The translations under genes and the position numbers were made by a program. Positions 28,538 through 37,601 of a stretch of 64,000 nt of DNA are shown piece by piece (the first letter of the stretch is position 1; each line of letters starts with the position of its first letter). The stretch covers positions 1-64,000 of the forward strand of contig NZ_SADT02000008.1 in assembly GCF_004016445.2 (NCBI RefSeq). The letters are read 5' to 3'. The notes below the pieces were generated by a model that was not told the origin of the DNA, searched no databases, and saw only the letters and a program-made list of their open reading frames with translations. This DNA comes from Mesorhizobium sp. M2E.F.Ca.ET.219.01.1.1 (GTDB lineage: Bacteria > Pseudomonadota > Alphaproteobacteria > Rhizobiales > Rhizobiaceae).

Positions 28538-29389
28538 TCATCCCTTGACGGCCCCCATGGTTAGGCCGGCGACAAAGTGTTTTTGCATCATGAAGAACAT
28601 CACGACCGGCGGCAGGGCGACGAAGATCGTGGCCGCCGAAACGATGTTCCAGGCCGATGTCCATTCGCCGCGCAGATTGTTCAGGCCCGCGGTGACCGGT
28701 TTGACCGCATCGCTCTGGGTAAGGACGATTGCCCAGAAATAGTCGTTCCAGACGAAGGTGAAGGTGAGGATGGCGAGTGCCGCCAGTGCCGGCCGCACCA
28801 GAGGAAGAACCACGTGGCGCAATGTCTGGAATGGCGAGGCGCCTTCGGCTCGCGCCGCCTGGAACAACTCGCCCGGCAACGCAGCGATGAAGTTGCGCAT
28901 GAAAAGCGTGGCAAAACCGGTCTGGAACGCGATGTGAAAAATGATCAGCGCATAGACGGTGTCATAGAGGCCGAGCCGTACCATCAGGTCGCGGACCGGG
29001 ATCATCATGATCTGCGCCGGCAGGAAATTGCCGCCGACGAAGAGCGCGAAGATCAGGTTGGAGCCGCAGAACGGGTAGCGCGACAAGACGAAGCCGGTAA
29101 GCGTCGACAGGATGAGGACGCCGATGACGGAGGGTATGGTGATCAGCAGGCTGTTGAGGAAAAAGCGCAGCATGGCGGTCTGCTCGAAAACCGCCTTGTA
29201 GTTCTCGATCAGGCTGAATTTCTGCGGCCAGCCCCAGTAGTTGCCGGCCATCAGCTCCTCGTTGGAGCGGATCGAGGTCAGCATGACGGCAAGCAGCGGC
29301 AGCAGCCACAGGATCACGACCAGGGCAACGCCGCCCAGATAGAGGGCTCGCTGGACCCTGGCATCTTCGGGAATGGGGCGCGGATACAT
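28538..29389 (-). CDS. CUT1 sugar ABC transporter, permease 2
   Basis: MalG-type inner-membrane permease, 283 residues with six hydrophobic segments. The EAA-type loop is QAARAEGASPFQTLRHVVLP. Its start overlaps the previous permease stop by one base (29389). Encoded in the galactoside-type operon; the pair forms the channel for the binding protein at 30.4-31.6 kb. Confidence 0.92.
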   Translation of the reverse strand: MYPRPIPEDARVQRALYLGGVALVVILWLLPLLAVMLTSIRSNEELMAGNYWGWPQKFSLIENYKAVFEQTAMLRFFLNSLLITIPSVIGVLILSTLTGFVLSRYPFCGSNLIFALFVGGNFLPAQIMMIPVRDLMVRLGLYDTVYALIIFHIAFQTGFATLFMRNFIAALPGELFQAARAEGASPFQTLRHVVLPLVRPALAALAILTFTFVWNDYFWAIVLTQSDAVKPVTAGLNNLRGEWTSAWNIVSAATIFVALPPVVMFFMMQKHFVAGLTMGAVKG

Positions 29390-30273
29390 CAGACGTTGCT
29401 CCGCTCAGCCTTGATGAGGCCATTGAGATACCAGGCGATGAAGACGATCATGATCACGAACAGCACCGTGGCGATCGCGGCGCCGTAGCCGAAGCGATAG
29501 GAAAAGATCGATTCCTGGTACATCTGGTAGGCGAGCACGGTGGATGAGCCGTAGGGGCCGCCGCTGGTCATAACCGCGATCATGTCGAAGGAGCGCAGCG
29601 CGCCAATCACCGTCACCGCGATGGCGATGAAGCCGACCTGCGACAGTTGCGGCAGGACGACATGGCGCAGCATGCGCCAGCCGCGCGCGCCGTCGACGCG
29701 CCCGGCGGCGATCAGATCGTCGTTGAGACTGTTCAGCCCCGCCAGGAACAGGATCATGCAGAAGGCGATCTGTGGCCACAGAGCGGCGGCGGCAACCGCG
29801 AAGGTGACGAAGGTCTCGTCTGAAAGCAGCGCCGGGGCGGTCGCTCCAAAGGCGCTGAAAACAAGCTGCAGCAAACCGAAGTTCGGATCGTAGACCCAGC
29901 CGAACACGACACCAACGGTAACGGTTGCCAGAACCAGGGGCACGAAGAACAGCGATTTGAGAAAACGCATGCCGCGGATCCGCTGGTTCACGATCAGGGC
30001 AAGCGCGAGGCCAATCGGCGGCGCCAGCATGAAGATCAGCAGCCAGATGACGTTGTTCTTGAGCGAGACGTAGAACTGCGGGTCGTCGACCAGCTCGACA
30101 TAGTTAGCGAGCCCGACCCAGGCCTTGGCACCGATGCCATCCCAGTCATGCAGCGAAATCCAGACCGTCTCGATTGAGGCGGCAAGGATCACCGTCCCAA
30201 ACAGGATGAGTCCCGGCAGCAGGAACAGGGCAGGGGTCACCCAATGACGATTTCTGCGCCATAGACGAGACAT
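29389..30273 (-). CDS. CUT1 sugar ABC transporter, permease 1
   Basis: MalF-type inner-membrane permease, 294 residues with six hydrophobic segments; the EAA-type loop is AAGRVDGARGWRMLRHVVLP. It is separated from the binding-protein gene by 97 bases containing a GC hairpin, and coupled to the next permease by overlap. Confidence 0.92.
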   Translation of the reverse strand: MSRLWRRNRHWVTPALFLLPGLILFGTVILAASIETVWISLHDWDGIGAKAWVGLANYVELVDDPQFYVSLKNNVIWLLIFMLAPPIGLALALIVNQRIRGMRFLKSLFFVPLVLATVTVGVVFGWVYDPNFGLLQLVFSAFGATAPALLSDETFVTFAVAAAALWPQIAFCMILFLAGLNSLNDDLIAAGRVDGARGWRMLRHVVLPQLSQVGFIAIAVTVIGALRSFDMIAVMTSGGPYGSSTVLAYQMYQESIFSYRFGYGAAIATVLFVIMIVFIAWYLNGLIKAERSNV

Positions 30274-30328
30274 GGCAGTCTATCCCAAAGAGACTGGGTT
30301 ATCCGAACGACCGATCACCCGAAAAAGA

Positions 30329-30358
30329 GGCGGGAGCCGCCGAAAGACGGCGCCCGCC
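30329..30358 (-). terminator. Intercistronic hairpin after binding-protein gene
   Basis: GGCGGGAGCCG and CGGCGCCCGCC pair over 11 positions with one mismatch around an 8-base loop. It lies 13 bases beyond the binding-protein stop and before the first permease, like the hairpins after the other binding-protein genes. Confidence 0.5.
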
Positions 30359-30370
30359 AGCCAGGGAGGA

Positions 30371-31642
30371 TCAGCCAAAGATTCTCTTGCGGGTTTTTTC
30401 GAGGCGCCCCAGGATCTGTTCGCGCCGCTCGGGCTTCACCATGAATTCCTGAAGCCCAGTCATGCCTTCCTGTGCCATATCCGGATCGGTGTCGCGGTCG
30501 TAATATTGCGACGTCGCGACCACCTTCTTAAGCTCCTCGACAGCCGTGTTGACCAGCGGGTCGTGACTTGGCGGGCAGTCATTGCGAGGCGGAATGGCGC
30601 CTTCGGCGGCAAGGAAGGCCCCGAGATTTTCCGGCTTGTAGAAATAAGCCAGGAAGTCGCGCGCGCCCTGCTTGTTCTTTGCATTCGCAGGTACATGGAT
30701 GGAGTTGACCGAGAAATCCTCGTAGCGGGCGACGCCGGGCTCGATCTCGGGAAAAGGTGCATAGGCCAGTTGCGGCAAGTCCGCCTCCGGGAAGGCGGAC
30801 CTGACGAAGCCGCCAAGGTCCATCATGGCCGCCTTCTTCTGTGCCAGGGCAGCACCGGCCTGTTCCCAGCCGAAGGAACTGTGGCTCGGCGAAAAGAAAC
30901 CGGCCTTGAGCAGGTCGTTCCATTTGTCGAAGACGGGCGTCAGCATTGGATCGGTATACTGAACCTTGCCGTCCATCAGAGCGATGTGCTTGTCGAGGCC
31001 GTTGATGCGCAGATTCATATGGTCGAACCAGCCGCCTGCGGGCCACAGTTCCTTGGTGCCCATGCTGATCGGAACAAGGTTCGCGGACTTCGCCGCCTCG
31101 CCAAAGGCCAGGAACTCCTTCCAGTCCTTAGGGGGGGTCCAGTTGTGCTGCGCAAACACGTCCTTGCGGTAGAACAGACCCCAAAGGATGCCGCCCATCG
31201 GCAGGCCATATTGCTTGTCGCCAACCGTGACGGCACTCGTCGTCGCGCCGAGCACGCTCTTGTAGTTCTCCCGGGCGAACAGATCGGAGATGTCGTCGAA
31301 AAGACCCTTGGCGACAAACGCCTTCATGCGGTTGCCGGAGAACCAGAAGCAGATGTCAGGGGCGCCGACGACAAGATAGGAGCGGATGGCCGTCTTGTGA
31401 GCCTCGTGATCCATGTTGTTTATGACGATCTTGCCGCCGGACTTCGCCTCGAATTCGGTCGCCAGCCGCTGAAGGATCTGACGCTGCTCGACATTGCTGA
31501 GATTGGAGATAATCGTGATGTCCTGCGGCTGCGCCAAAGCAGGCAGGCAAAGCCCTCCAGTGGCGGACGCGACAAGCGCCGCGCCGGTGCCTTTCAGGAA
31601 ACGGCGCCTTGTCGTCGACAACGCGGCGAGCTTGGTTGTCAT
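30371..31642 (-). CDS. CUT1 sugar ABC transporter, substrate-binding protein (Tat-type signal)
   Basis: Family 1 solute-binding protein of 423 residues. ATG 31642 follows GGGAGGAG. The N-terminus has a twin-arginine motif (TTRRRFLKG) before a hydrophobic stretch ending LPALAQ, so it may be exported folded by the Tat system, unlike the Sec-type leaders of the other binding proteins here. Body motifs (FEAKSGGKIVINNMDHEAHK, KDWKEFLAFGEAAK) are typical. First gene of the galactoside-type operon, divergent from the ROK regulator. Confidence 0.9.
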   Translation of the reverse strand: MTTKLAALSTTRRRFLKGTGAALVASATGGLCLPALAQPQDITIISNLSNVEQRQILQRLATEFEAKSGGKIVINNMDHEAHKTAIRSYLVVGAPDICFWFSGNRMKAFVAKGLFDDISDLFARENYKSVLGATTSAVTVGDKQYGLPMGGILWGLFYRKDVFAQHNWTPPKDWKEFLAFGEAAKSANLVPISMGTKELWPAGGWFDHMNLRINGLDKHIALMDGKVQYTDPMLTPVFDKWNDLLKAGFFSPSHSSFGWEQAGAALAQKKAAMMDLGGFVRSAFPEADLPQLAYAPFPEIEPGVARYEDFSVNSIHVPANAKNKQGARDFLAYFYKPENLGAFLAAEGAIPPRNDCPPSHDPLVNTAVEELKKVVATSQYYDRDTDPDMAQEGMTGLQEFMVKPERREQILGRLEKTRKRIFG

Positions 31643-31726
31643 GGCTTTTATCTCCTCCCTGAGAATAGCCGGATTCCAATTGAACCGAGGCAATGCGTAT
31701 CGTATGTAGGCAGGATCGGTCAATAG

Positions 31727-31743
31727 TTAATTTACAAAATTAA
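31727..31743. promoter_or_regulatory. 17-bp palindrome, likely ROK operator
   Basis: TTAATTT-ACA-AAATTAA is a perfect palindrome with 7-bp arms, 15 bases before the ROK regulator start and about 85 bases before the divergent binding-protein start. ROK regulators (NagC/XylR) bind A/T-rich palindromes of this size, so it is a good candidate for autoregulation and control of the galactoside operon. Confidence 0.6.
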
Positions 31744-31757
31744 TAAATGGAGCAGAT

Positions 31758-32954
31758 ATGAGGCTCAAGGGCGACCAGCAGACGTCACGCGCCATAAACC
31801 GGCGGCTGATCCTCAACCTACTGCGCCGGGAGGGGGCGATCAGCCGCGCCGAGATCGCAGCAATCACTGGGCTCAGCCCGGCGGCTGTGACGTTCGTTGT
31901 CACCGAACTGCTGAAGGAGAAAATCCTGGTCGAGGGAGAGGCGAGCCCCGGGGCGCCGGGGCGCCGGCCCATCCCGATCGACATAAATTATGCCGGTCGG
32001 CTGGTTGTCGGACTCCAATTGAAGGTCGGCGCGATCGATTGCGTGCTGACCGATCTCGCCACCACCCCGCTTGTAACAAAGCAGGTAACCGTTCCCGATC
32101 GGTCACCGCAAAGCGCGGTGGAAGCCTGTGCCAAGGCGGTCAAAGAGCTGATCTCCGATCGCGGAGCCCCGACGACTGCGCAACTCAGCGGCATCGGCAT
32201 CGCGATACCCGGCGTCATCGAGAACGGCGTCTGTCGCCTGAGCCACCGGTTCAACTGGGCCGACGTGCCGTTCGCGGCGATGCTTGCCGAACTCGTGCAT
32301 GTTCCCGTTTGGGCGGACGACGACACCAATGCTTTTGCGCTTGCACAGCAACTGTTCGGCCTTGGGCGGCATCACCGCACCGTCGGCGCCCTGGCCATCG
32401 GCGCCGGGATCAGCTGCGCGGTCGTGATCGACGGCTCTGTCCATCACGGCGCGAATGGAGCCGCGGGCAAGATGGGTCACTCGATATACGATCACGATGG
32501 TCCGCTGTGCGAATGCGGCCGACGCGGCTGCCTGCAAACCTTTTTCTCGGAGCCGGCCTTGGTGCGGCGATGGAAAGAGGCCCGTCGCCTATCCGGGGAA
32601 GTCACACGCCACGACATGCTGAGCGCGGCTCAGGCCGGCGATAGCACAGCGATCGATCTGTTGCGGGAGGCGGGCCTCGGAATAGGAAGATTCCTTGGCG
32701 GCTTCTGCAACATCGTCGATCCGGAAGTGATTGTCGGCGGCGGCGAAGCCGTCACCTTTGGCGATTTTCTGTTCGAGCCGATGCGCGACGCACTGAAGCG
32801 TTATGCATTGTGGAGCCCGCCACCAATCACGCCAGACTGGGCAGACGATTCCTGGGCGCGTGGCGCGGCGGCGCTTGCGACCCAAAGGCTCTTCGACTTT
32901 GAAAGCAACCCAGGCGAGGTCGCAGGCGTGGGACTGCAGATATCAGGTGTCTAG
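31758..32954 (+). CDS. ROK-family transcriptional regulator (NagC/XylR type)
   Basis: Regulator of 398 residues. The N-terminal winged helix spans about residues 10-65 (LNLLRREGAISRAEIAAITG, then SPAAVTFVVTELL). A ROK sugar-binding domain follows, with the glycine-rich IGAGISCAVVIDG and the zinc-type motif CECGRRGCLQ. It is divergent from the GH42/CUT1 operon, with the palindrome 31727-31743 between them, so it most likely represses that operon until a galactoside or derived sugar binds. Confidence 0.92.
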   Translation: MRLKGDQQTSRAINRRLILNLLRREGAISRAEIAAITGLSPAAVTFVVTELLKEKILVEGEASPGAPGRRPIPIDINYAGRLVVGLQLKVGAIDCVLTDLATTPLVTKQVTVPDRSPQSAVEACAKAVKELISDRGAPTTAQLSGIGIAIPGVIENGVCRLSHRFNWADVPFAAMLAELVHVPVWADDDTNAFALAQQLFGLGRHHRTVGALAIGAGISCAVVIDGSVHHGANGAAGKMGHSIYDHDGPLCECGRRGCLQTFFSEPALVRRWKEARRLSGEVTRHDMLSAAQAGDSTAIDLLREAGLGIGRFLGGFCNIVDPEVIVGGGEAVTFGDFLFEPMRDALKRYALWSPPPITPDWADDSWARGAAALATQRLFDFESNPGEVAGVGLQISGV

Positions 32955-32988
32955 GCTTGTTGATGAGCGAAGAGGGCGATGCGGTCAC

Positions 32989-34011
32989 CTACTTTGTCCA
33001 TTCACGAACACGGCGCGCGACCTCAGCTGTCGATATCCCATAGCGATCGTGAAGCGTCGGCAGAGCCCCGGCATCGAGAAACTCGTCGGGGAGCGCGATC
33101 TGCCGGAAGACAGGGCTCATACCCTCGCGCATCAGCAGGGCGGCCACACCTTCGCCCAGCCCGCCGATCAAGGTGTGGTTTTCCGCAACCACCACCATTC
33201 GCCCGGTCCGGCGCGCCGCGGTAAGTATCGTTTCTGCGTCGAGCGGCTTAATTGTTGGAACGTGCAGCACAGCGCAGCCGATGCGGTCCGATTCAAGAGC
33301 TTTTGCGGCCTCCAGCACACGCATGGTCATCAGGCCGCTGGAGATGAACAGCACGTCGGCCCCTTCGCGCAGCAGCCGCGCCTTGCCGATCTCGAACCGG
33401 TAGTCGTACCCGTCGAGGACCACCGGCACCTTGCCGCGCAGGAGCCGCATATAGACCGGCCCTTTGTGGTCAGCGATTGCCTCGGTGGCCTGCTCGATAT
33501 CGATCGCGTCGCATGGATCGATGATCGTCAGGTTAGGCATGCCGCGGAAGATGGCGATGTCTTCCGTCGCCTGATGGCTGGGGCCGTAACCAGTGGTCAG
33601 TCCCGGGAGAGCGCAGACAATCTTCACGTCGAGCTTTTCCTCCGCGATAGCCATGCAGATGAAGTCGTAGGCGCGACGTGAGGCAAAGACGGCGTAAGTC
33701 GTTGCAAATGGCGTAAACCCTTCCCGGGCCATCCCCGCAGCCGCGCTCATCAACACCTGCTCGGCCATGCCCATCTGGTAGAAGCGATCCGGATGTTCCT
33801 GGGCGAAGACATGAAGGTCGGTGTATTTGGCAAGATCGGCGGTGAGCCCGACGATCCCGTTCCGGTGATGTGCCAGCCTGGCGAGCGTGTGTCCGAAAGG
33901 GGCGCTGCGCGTCGGAATGCCGTCCGGGGCGATCGAGGCGATCATCGCCGAGGTGGTCTTGCGCTCTCCGGCAATGACAGCCTGACGTGGCTCGAATTTT
34001 GACAACCTCAC
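32989..34011 (-). CDS. Transketolase, C-terminal (pyrimidine-binding) subunit
   Basis: Second half of a split transketolase, 340 residues. It contains the pyrimidine-binding domain with the catalytic glutamate in QMGMAEQVLMSAAAG and the C-terminal transketolase domain (GCAVLHVPTIKPLDAETI). The GTG at 34011 overlaps the stop of the N-terminal subunit gene by four bases, indicating translational coupling; the longer upstream reading would intrude into that gene. Split transketolases occur in several sugar-specific pathways, such as apulose-phosphate or sulfosugar catabolism. Its substrate here is unknown. Confidence 0.88.
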   Translation of the reverse strand: MRLSKFEPRQAVIAGERKTTSAMIASIAPDGIPTRSAPFGHTLARLAHHRNGIVGLTADLAKYTDLHVFAQEHPDRFYQMGMAEQVLMSAAAGMAREGFTPFATTYAVFASRRAYDFICMAIAEEKLDVKIVCALPGLTTGYGPSHQATEDIAIFRGMPNLTIIDPCDAIDIEQATEAIADHKGPVYMRLLRGKVPVVLDGYDYRFEIGKARLLREGADVLFISSGLMTMRVLEAAKALESDRIGCAVLHVPTIKPLDAETILTAARRTGRMVVVAENHTLIGGLGEGVAALLMREGMSPVFRQIALPDEFLDAGALPTLHDRYGISTAEVARRVREWTK

Positions 34012-34874
34012 TGCGGACGTCCCTTCTCCAGAGCCTCGAGCGCCAGCGTCCATTCATCCGGCTCGACACGGATGAAATGCGTGATTTCGCGGGCCTCCAG
34101 GAAAGGCACACCCTTTGCCATGCGCGTGTCGCAGACGATGATGCGTGGGCGCGTTTCCTTGAGGTCCCTGGCAATATCGAATGCGGCGCGGACCGCCTCG
34201 ATGTCGTTGCCGTCGACACGCTGTGCGTGCCAGCCGAAGGCCTCAAACTTGCCGGTCACCGGCTCGGAAGATAGCGTCGCCGTCGATGGCCCGTCGGCCT
34301 GCTGGTTGTTGAAGTCGACGATGGCGATGAGATTGTCGAGCTTGTGGTGGGCGGCTGACATCGCCGCTTCCCAGGTCGAGCCCTCGCCGAGCTCGCCGTC
34401 CGACAAGAGATTGTATACGAAACTGTCGCTCCGCTTGCGCTTCAGCCCCAGGCACATGCCGACGGCGATGCCGAGCCCTTGGCCGAGGGAGCCGCCGGTG
34501 ATCTCCATTCCAGGCGTGTAGGCAGCCATGCCGGACATCGGCATGCGGCTGTCGTCAGTGCCATAGGTTTCGAGTTCTTCCTCCGGCAGCACGCCTGCTT
34601 CGATCAATGCCGCGTAGAGCGCGATGGCGTAATGTCCGATCGACAGAAGAAAGCGATCGCGCTTTTCCCATAGCGTCTCATCTGGCCGATAGCGAAGCGC
34701 ATGGAAATAGGCGACCGCGAGCACGTCGGCGATGCCGAGCGCCTGGCCCACATAGCCCTGGCCCTGGACTTCGCCCATGCGCACGGCATGCCGCCGGATG
34801 CGATAGGCCCGTTCGGCTAGGCTGACATTGCTGCCCGAGCGCGGCATCTCGAATTCCGTCGTTCCGTCAGCCAT
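34008..34874 (-). CDS. Transketolase, N-terminal (ThDP-binding) subunit
   Basis: First half of the split transketolase, 288 residues. The ThDP-Mg motif runs from GDGELGEGSTWEAAMS to IVDFNNQQADG, with family elements GQGYVGQALGIADVLA and GSLGQGLGIAVGMCLG. Its start overlaps the SDR stop by eight bases. With the SDR and lactonase-like neighbours it forms an uptake-plus-catabolism unit. No sugar kinase is seen in the operon, so the phosphorylated donor must come from elsewhere or the enzyme uses an unusual donor. Confidence 0.88.
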   Translation of the reverse strand: MADGTTEFEMPRSGSNVSLAERAYRIRRHAVRMGEVQGQGYVGQALGIADVLAVAYFHALRYRPDETLWEKRDRFLLSIGHYAIALYAALIEAGVLPEEELETYGTDDSRMPMSGMAAYTPGMEITGGSLGQGLGIAVGMCLGLKRKRSDSFVYNLLSDGELGEGSTWEAAMSAAHHKLDNLIAIVDFNNQQADGPSTATLSSEPVTGKFEAFGWHAQRVDGNDIEAVRAAFDIARDLKETRPRIIVCDTRMAKGVPFLEAREITHFIRVEPDEWTLALEALEKGRPQ

Positions 34875-35619
34875 GGATCAGCATCCCGCCATTGACGTCG
34901 ATCACGGCGCCGGTGATGTAGCTGGCCAGATCCGACGCGAGAAACAGATAGGCGCCGGCCACGTCGCGCGCGTCGCCCAACCGACTGAGCGGAATCCCCT
35001 TGATGATGTCGGCGCGCATGGCCTCGGTCAGCTTGCCGCCGGTGATGTCGGTCTGGATCAGGCCTGGCGTGACGCAGTTGACGCGGATGCGGTCGGGTCC
35101 GAATTCGCGCGCCATCGCCTTTGCCAAGCCGAGCACGCCCGCCTTGGCGGCGGAGTAATGCGGGCCGCCGAAGATGCCGCCGCCGCGTTGCGCGGAAACC
35201 GATGACATGCAGATGATCGAGCCGCCGCCATTTTCGCGCATGTGTGGAATGAAGGCCTGGCTGAGATAGAGCACGCCGCGCAGATTGACGTCGAGGATGC
35301 GATCCCAGTCGGCCGGGCTGATCTCCAGTGTCTTGACCGGCTGGGTGATGCCCGCATTGTTGCAAAGCACATCGATCTTGCCCAAGGCTTCGGTGACTTT
35401 CACAGCCGCCCTCTTGCAAGCGTCGCGGTCGGCGACATTGCATGCAAGGCCGATATGGTCGCCTCCGAGCGAAGCGGCGGCGTCACGCGCTTGCCCCTCA
35501 TCGAGGTCAAGAATCGCGACGCGCGCCCCATGCTCGGCCATCAGCGTTGCCGTGGAGCGGCCGATCCCGCGTGGGCTCGCGGCGCCTGAAATGACCACAG
35601 CCTTGCCCTTCAGCAACAT
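34867..35619 (-). CDS. Short-chain dehydrogenase/reductase
   Basis: Classical SDR of 250 residues. NAD(P) motif SGAASPRGIG is near the N-terminus, NNAG at about residue 90, catalytic serine in CMSSVSA, and tyrosine-lysine in HYSAAK. ATG 35619 follows AGGAGA; a further upstream in-frame codon (35715) would run into the amidohydrolase gene. Together with the lactonase-like amidohydrolase next door it could oxidise an aldose to a lactone, as in L-fucose or L-rhamnose oxidative pathways. Confidence 0.88.
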   Translation of the reverse strand: MLLKGKAVVISGAASPRGIGRSTATLMAEHGARVAILDLDEGQARDAAASLGGDHIGLACNVADRDACKRAAVKVTEALGKIDVLCNNAGITQPVKTLEISPADWDRILDVNLRGVLYLSQAFIPHMRENGGGSIICMSSVSAQRGGGIFGGPHYSAAKAGVLGLAKAMAREFGPDRIRVNCVTPGLIQTDITGGKLTEAMRADIIKGIPLSRLGDARDVAGAYLFLASDLASYITGAVIDVNGGMLIHG

Positions 35620-35659
35620 GTCGAACTCTCCTGCTATTTCCAATCTCTTGGCGGATGAT

Positions 35660-36553
35660 CTAGAGCCGGTAGAACCGGGCGGCGTTGTCGTGGAACAGCG
35701 CGAGCCGCTCTTCACGCGGATAATGTCGCGTGATCTCCTTGAAGGCGTTCACGATGGCATCGAAGCTCGAGAACAGCTTGTCGACCGGGAAGTTCGTCGC
35801 AAACATCGATCGGTGGATGCCGAAGGCGGCGATCGCCTCCTCGACGTAGGGACGGATCGACGCCGTCGTCCATGTCCAGTCGCCCATGCCGAGACCCGAG
35901 ATCTTGCAGGCGACGTTCGGCGCCTGCGCCAGCTGGCGCATGCCCTTCTTCCAGGCGTCGAAATGCTCGGGTCCGTCGACCTGCATGCCGGTATGGTTGA
36001 GAATGATCTGCACGTCGGGAAAGGCGCGCGCCAATTCAAGAAATTCGCCCATCTGCGGATAATAGAGCTGCAGGTCAAAACTCAGCCCGCGCTTCGCCAG
36101 CTCTCGGAAGCCACGCCGCCATTCGGGTGTCCGGCTGACCTCCGGCCGCGCCAGATAGGTCTTTGCGGGATCGGCATGATAATTCATCGACTGCCGGATG
36201 CCGCGGAAGTTCCGATATTCCATGTGCCGGTCGAGAAGGTCGCCGACATCGGGTTTGGACAGGTCGGCGTAGCCGACGATGCCATGAGGAAAGCCCCGCT
36301 GGTCGGCGATGCCTTGCAGCCAGCGCGTCTCCCCGACCGGATCGGCCGGATTGAACCCGACGTCCAGGTGCACCGATTTCACCAGGTTCTGGTTCCTGGC
36401 GTCTTCCAGATAATCGTCGATCAGATAGCTCTTGCGGATCGCCTCATAGTCGCCGAAGGCGGCTGGCTTAACGCCATCGGTCAGCCATGGATAATAGTGG
36501 GTCTCCAGATCCCAAAGGTGATGATGCGGATCGATGAAAGGCAGTTCGGCCAC
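35660..36553 (-). CDS. Amidohydrolase family 2 protein, sugar lactonase-like
   Basis: COG3618-type TIM-barrel hydrolase of 297 residues, related to L-fuconolactonase and 2-pyrone-4,6-dicarboxylate lactonase. The N-terminal metal motif is FIDPHHHLWD, with further ligand histidine in NHTGMQVDGPE. Near the C-terminus it reads FATNFPVDKL, where fuconolactonases usually have FGSDWPV, so the last aspartate ligand is asparagine, as in some COG3618 members. Neighbouring SDR and sugar transporter suggest hydrolysis of an aldonolactone. Confidence 0.85.
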   Translation of the reverse strand: MAELPFIDPHHHLWDLETHYYPWLTDGVKPAAFGDYEAIRKSYLIDDYLEDARNQNLVKSVHLDVGFNPADPVGETRWLQGIADQRGFPHGIVGYADLSKPDVGDLLDRHMEYRNFRGIRQSMNYHADPAKTYLARPEVSRTPEWRRGFRELAKRGLSFDLQLYYPQMGEFLELARAFPDVQIILNHTGMQVDGPEHFDAWKKGMRQLAQAPNVACKISGLGMGDWTWTTASIRPYVEEAIAAFGIHRSMFATNFPVDKLFSSFDAIVNAFKEITRHYPREERLALFHDNAARFYRL

Positions 36554-36577
36554 GGTCGGGGTCCCTCGCTTGCTGCT

Positions 36578-36604
36578 GGACCCGCCGGCCTCGCCGGCGG
36601 GTCC
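36578..36604 (-). terminator. Perfect 12-bp hairpin after CUT2 binding protein
   Basis: GGACCCGCCGGC, loop CTC, GCCGGCGGGTCC: a perfect 12-bp stem with a 3-base loop, starting 13 bases beyond the binding-protein stop and before the amidohydrolase. Strongest hairpin noted in the window. With no T run it may act mainly in mRNA stability or partial attenuation. Confidence 0.7.
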
Positions 36605-36616
36605 GTTCGAAGGCGG

Positions 36617-37579
36617 TCAGTTGCTCGGGGGGAAAACGCGGGCGATAACCTTCTTCGCCTCGGGACTGTCGACCTTGTCGGCGGTGACCAATGGCATCAC
36701 CAGGGCCATATCCTGGGTCACCTTGCCTCCCGTCAGGGCGTTGTAGACTTGCTGGGTGCCATCGATGCCTTGGCCGACCGCTTCCTGGAAGAAGATGCCC
36801 TGGATCGCCCCCTTCTTCAGCAGCGCAATGGTGGTGGGCGAGCCATCGGCGACGGTGATGCCAACTTTGCCGGTGAGGCCTCGGGTCTCGACCACCTTTG
36901 CGGCACCGCTCCCGGCCTCATCATACATGCCGTAGATAGCCTTGATGTCGGGATGTGCAGTCAGCAGGTCGTTTGCCTGGGTGACAGCCTCATTGATGGT
37001 GAGGCCCCGGGTTTCAAGCATCTGGACCAAGTCGCAGCCGTCCGCCGCGAACGCCTCCTTGGCGCCCTTGAGATACTTCTGCGCATTCTCCCGGTCCTGC
37101 GGCAGCGACAGCATGCCTACCTTGTTGCCGCCGCGCTCCTTGGCGAGATCGCAGGTGAATTTCCCTTGCGCCTTGCCGGTCTCATAATTGTTTGCGGTGA
37201 CAGAAGATGTGTAGTTGGTTAGTCCCGGCTGCGGACCGATGCCGGCGAAGGCGATCGGCACCTTCTGCTTTTCCAGATAATCGAGCAGCGGCGGCGTCGA
37301 TGTCGAACTGACCGGACCGATCACGATTGCCGCGACCCCCTTTGTCACGGCCGTCCGTGCATTGTCCATCTGCTTGGCGGGTGAGTTCTCAGAGGTGTAC
37401 TCGACATAGTCCATGCCGAGCTCCTTGGCCTTCTCCTTCACGCCGTAGCCGACCCATTGCCAGTAGGAGATGTCCAGCGAGGGCGCGATATAGGCGACGG
37501 TCTTCTTGTCCTCGGCATATGATGCGCTGGACAAGGCGGACGCCGCGAGTGCTGCAATCAGGATGCTCTTCAACTTCAT
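36617..37579 (-). CDS. CUT2 sugar ABC transporter, substrate-binding protein
   Basis: RbsB-fold periplasmic binding protein, 320 residues. ATG 37579 follows GGGAGGAACC; the signal peptide ends ASYA before EDKKTVAYIAPSL. The two-domain sugar-binding fold is indicated by MDNARTAVTKGVAAIVIGP and QANDLLTAHPDIKAIYGMYD. Downstream in the same direction come the lactonase, SDR and transketolase genes, so the imported sugar probably enters that pathway. Confidence 0.9.
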   Translation of the reverse strand: MKLKSILIAALAASALSSASYAEDKKTVAYIAPSLDISYWQWVGYGVKEKAKELGMDYVEYTSENSPAKQMDNARTAVTKGVAAIVIGPVSSTSTPPLLDYLEKQKVPIAFAGIGPQPGLTNYTSSVTANNYETGKAQGKFTCDLAKERGGNKVGMLSLPQDRENAQKYLKGAKEAFAADGCDLVQMLETRGLTINEAVTQANDLLTAHPDIKAIYGMYDEAGSGAAKVVETRGLTGKVGITVADGSPTTIALLKKGAIQGIFFQEAVGQGIDGTQQVYNALTGGKVTQDMALVMPLVTADKVDSPEAKKVIARVFPPSN

Positions 37580-37601
37580 CTTGGTTCCTCCCATTGATGA
37601 T

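Noticed and set aside
35285..37222. 645-codon open frame on the plus strand
   Set aside because: It is antisense to three well-supported minus-strand genes (SDR, amidohydrolase, binding protein), has composition typical of a shadow frame in GC-rich DNA and no recognisable domain.
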